Source: JAEZDC01 sp036676415
Lineage (GTDB): Bacteria; Bacteroidota; Bacteroidia; Chitinophagales; Chitinophagaceae
DNA length: 64,000 nucleotides
Reading direction: 5' to 3'
NCBI GenBank assembly: GCA_036676415.1
Contig: JAKFCX010000019.1
Span: forward strand, 1 to 64,000
Shown here: one piece after another, positions 63,097 through 64,000 of the stretch
Layout of the letters: every line of letters begins with the position of its first letter
How positions within the stretch are numbered: the first letter of the stretch is position 1
The notes under the pieces: model-generated
Database searches by the model: none
Told to the model about the DNA's origin: nothing
The model's input: only the letters and a program-made list of their open reading frames with translations
Program-made: the position numbers and the translations under genes

Positions 63097-64000
63097 TTAT
63101 GCAAACACGCTCTTCACTTTCTTCAAAGCCTTTTCAATATTAATTCCCTTACCAAGCACTGGTTTAAAGATGTCTCCCACTTCTCTTACTCTTGCTACAG
63201 CATTAAAGATGTTGTAGTCTTTCATCTGTATGCCTTTCTTTACTTCTTCCCAATGCAAAGGCATTGAAACAGGTGCCCCGGGTTTTGGTCGTAGAGAATA
63301 AGGTGCACTCACGGTAGCCTGTGGACGGTTCTGTAAAAAGTCGATATACATCTTGCCTTTCCTGTCTGCTGTTTTTCTTTCGATACTGGTAAAATCCGGT
63401 AGTTCTGCATGCACCAGTTTAGCGATCACCCTTCCAAATTCTTTTGAGTCTTCATAATCGTACTTTGCTCCTAATGGAATATAAATATGCATACCCGTAG
63501 AACCGGAAGTTTTCGGGTAGCATGGAACATCAATAGCATCGAGGACCTGCTTCGTAACCTGTGCAGCTTTGATCACCTGTTCGAAAGTGTTTTTATCAGG
63601 ATCAAGATCTATGATACACCAGTCAGGATTGCCCGGTGATTGTTTACGACTACTCCAGGGATTCATTTCAATACAACCTAGTGATGCAATGTATAAGAGG
63701 CTTGCTTCATCATTGCACACGAGAAAATTCTTTTGCCGGTCATCTGCTTCGCTGAAATATGGAAATGTGTCGATCCAGCCAGGTACTTTTCCTGTAACAT
63801 CTTTCTGGTAGAAAGCTTTTGCATCAATACCGTTAGGATGACGTAATAAGGTTTGTGGCCTGTCTTTCATATACGGCAACATGAAAGGAGCTACCTGGTA
63901 ATAATAGTTCAGCATATCCCGCTTGGTCACCTTGTCTTTTGGCCAGAATATTTTACTGAGGTTGGTGAACTTCAACTCATGACCATTTATTTCTCTAGTC
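63097..64000 (-). CDS. ligD: LigD polymerase (primase) domain, 5' partial
   Basis: The frame is open to the window edge, so this is the C-terminal part of a larger protein; the TTG at 63975 is not the true start, because the frame continues upstream as TREINGHELKFTNL. The visible part is the archaeo-eukaryotic-primase-type polymerase domain of LigD: FWPKDKVTKRDMLNYYYQ, IIDLDPDKNTFEQ (catalytic DLDP), YPKTSGSTGMHIYIPL and KMYIDFLQNRPQATVSAPYS. LigD repairs double-strand breaks by non-homologous end joining. Ligase and nuclease domains, if present, lie outside the window. No ku gene is seen here. Confidence 0.9.
   Translation of the reverse strand, partial: TREINGHELKFTNLSKIFWPKDKVTKRDMLNYYYQVAPFMLPYMKDRPQTLLRHPNGIDAKAFYQKDVTGKVPGWIDTFPYFSEADDRQKNFLVCNDEASLLYIASLGCIEMNPWSSRKQSPGNPDWCIIDLDPDKNTFEQVIKAAQVTKQVLDAIDVPCYPKTSGSTGMHIYIPLGAKYDYEDSKEFGRVIAKLVHAELPDFTSIERKTADRKGKMYIDFLQNRPQATVSAPYSLRPKPGAPVSMPLHWEEVKKGIQMKDYNIFNAVARVREVGDIFKPVLGKGINIEKALKKVKSVFA

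Noticed and set aside
1..64000. tRNA or rRNA genes
   Set aside because: No cloverleaf with a convincing T-loop and acceptor stem, and no rRNA signature, was seen by eye; a covariance search would be more sensitive.

Overview
The window looks like chromosomal DNA of a Gram-negative Bacteroidota, most likely a Chitinophagaceae-type organism. The evidence is a DUF4270 lipoprotein, a TonB-receptor-like outer-membrane barrel protein, a poly-HAMP soluble hybrid kinase, a GT5-only glycogen synthase-like gene next to panC, scarce Shine-Dalgarno sequences and several TAnnTTTG-like promoter elements. Genes are mostly ordinary core and metabolic genes. No rRNA, tRNA, transposase or CRISPR array was recognised.

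Layout. 1-466 is a GGDEF fragment of visibly different base composition that abuts a truncated maf gene; this junction may be an assembly chimera. 459-4314 (minus strand) holds maf, a UbiA prenyltransferase, a KdsC-like phosphatase, IscX, a 2Fe-2S ferredoxin, a small membrane protein and a DUF2520 Rossmann protein. 4330-10580 (plus) holds an alpha/beta hydrolase, an arginase-family enzyme with a coupled membrane protein, a radical SAM protein, an EamA exporter, a DinB protein and a TSUP permease. 10650-15703 (minus) holds an M48 protease and two tandem LTA-synthase-like sulfatase-fold proteins. 15753-24427 is PAP2 plus a phosphorelay island: a lone receiver, a 2044-residue poly-HAMP hybrid kinase with three receivers, and a receiver-kinase. 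24470-27319 encodes an FAD oxidoreductase and a CNNM/CorC protein.

27452-37101 is a five-activity glycogen/trehalose cassette: GH13 alpha-glucosidase, TreZ, GlgX and a fused TreY-MalQ protein. It should convert glycogen-type glucan to trehalose and recycle short maltodextrins. 37168-40509 holds a MazF-type toxin pair, a secreted esterase and three small exported proteins. 40553-45362 (minus) holds PNPOx, QueD, a CoA-transferase, RlmB, a membrane protein and MetK. 45610-47872 (minus) holds DUF4270 and the GT5 protein. 47979-50677 (plus) holds panC, panD, a flippase-like membrane protein and the HldE-type adenylyltransferase. 50972-53377 is an outer-membrane barrel protein.

From 53378 to 63050 the character changes. 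There are three copies of a roughly 340-385 bp repeat whose stems show compensatory changes between copies, a short 32-bp repeat that supplies the stop codons of two genes, and an AT-rich island with a small XRE regulator, palindromic putative operators and a 1167-residue SIR2-STAND-helical-repeat protein that is a good anti-phage defence candidate. This island is flanked by VOC, LLM and VOC-VanZ fusion genes. The window ends inside ligD (NHEJ polymerase domain).

The most interesting items are the structured repeat family, the SIR2-STAND gene with its regulator, a 20-bp dispersed motif found four times in intergenic DNA, and the domain fusions TreY-MalQ and VOC-VanZ.
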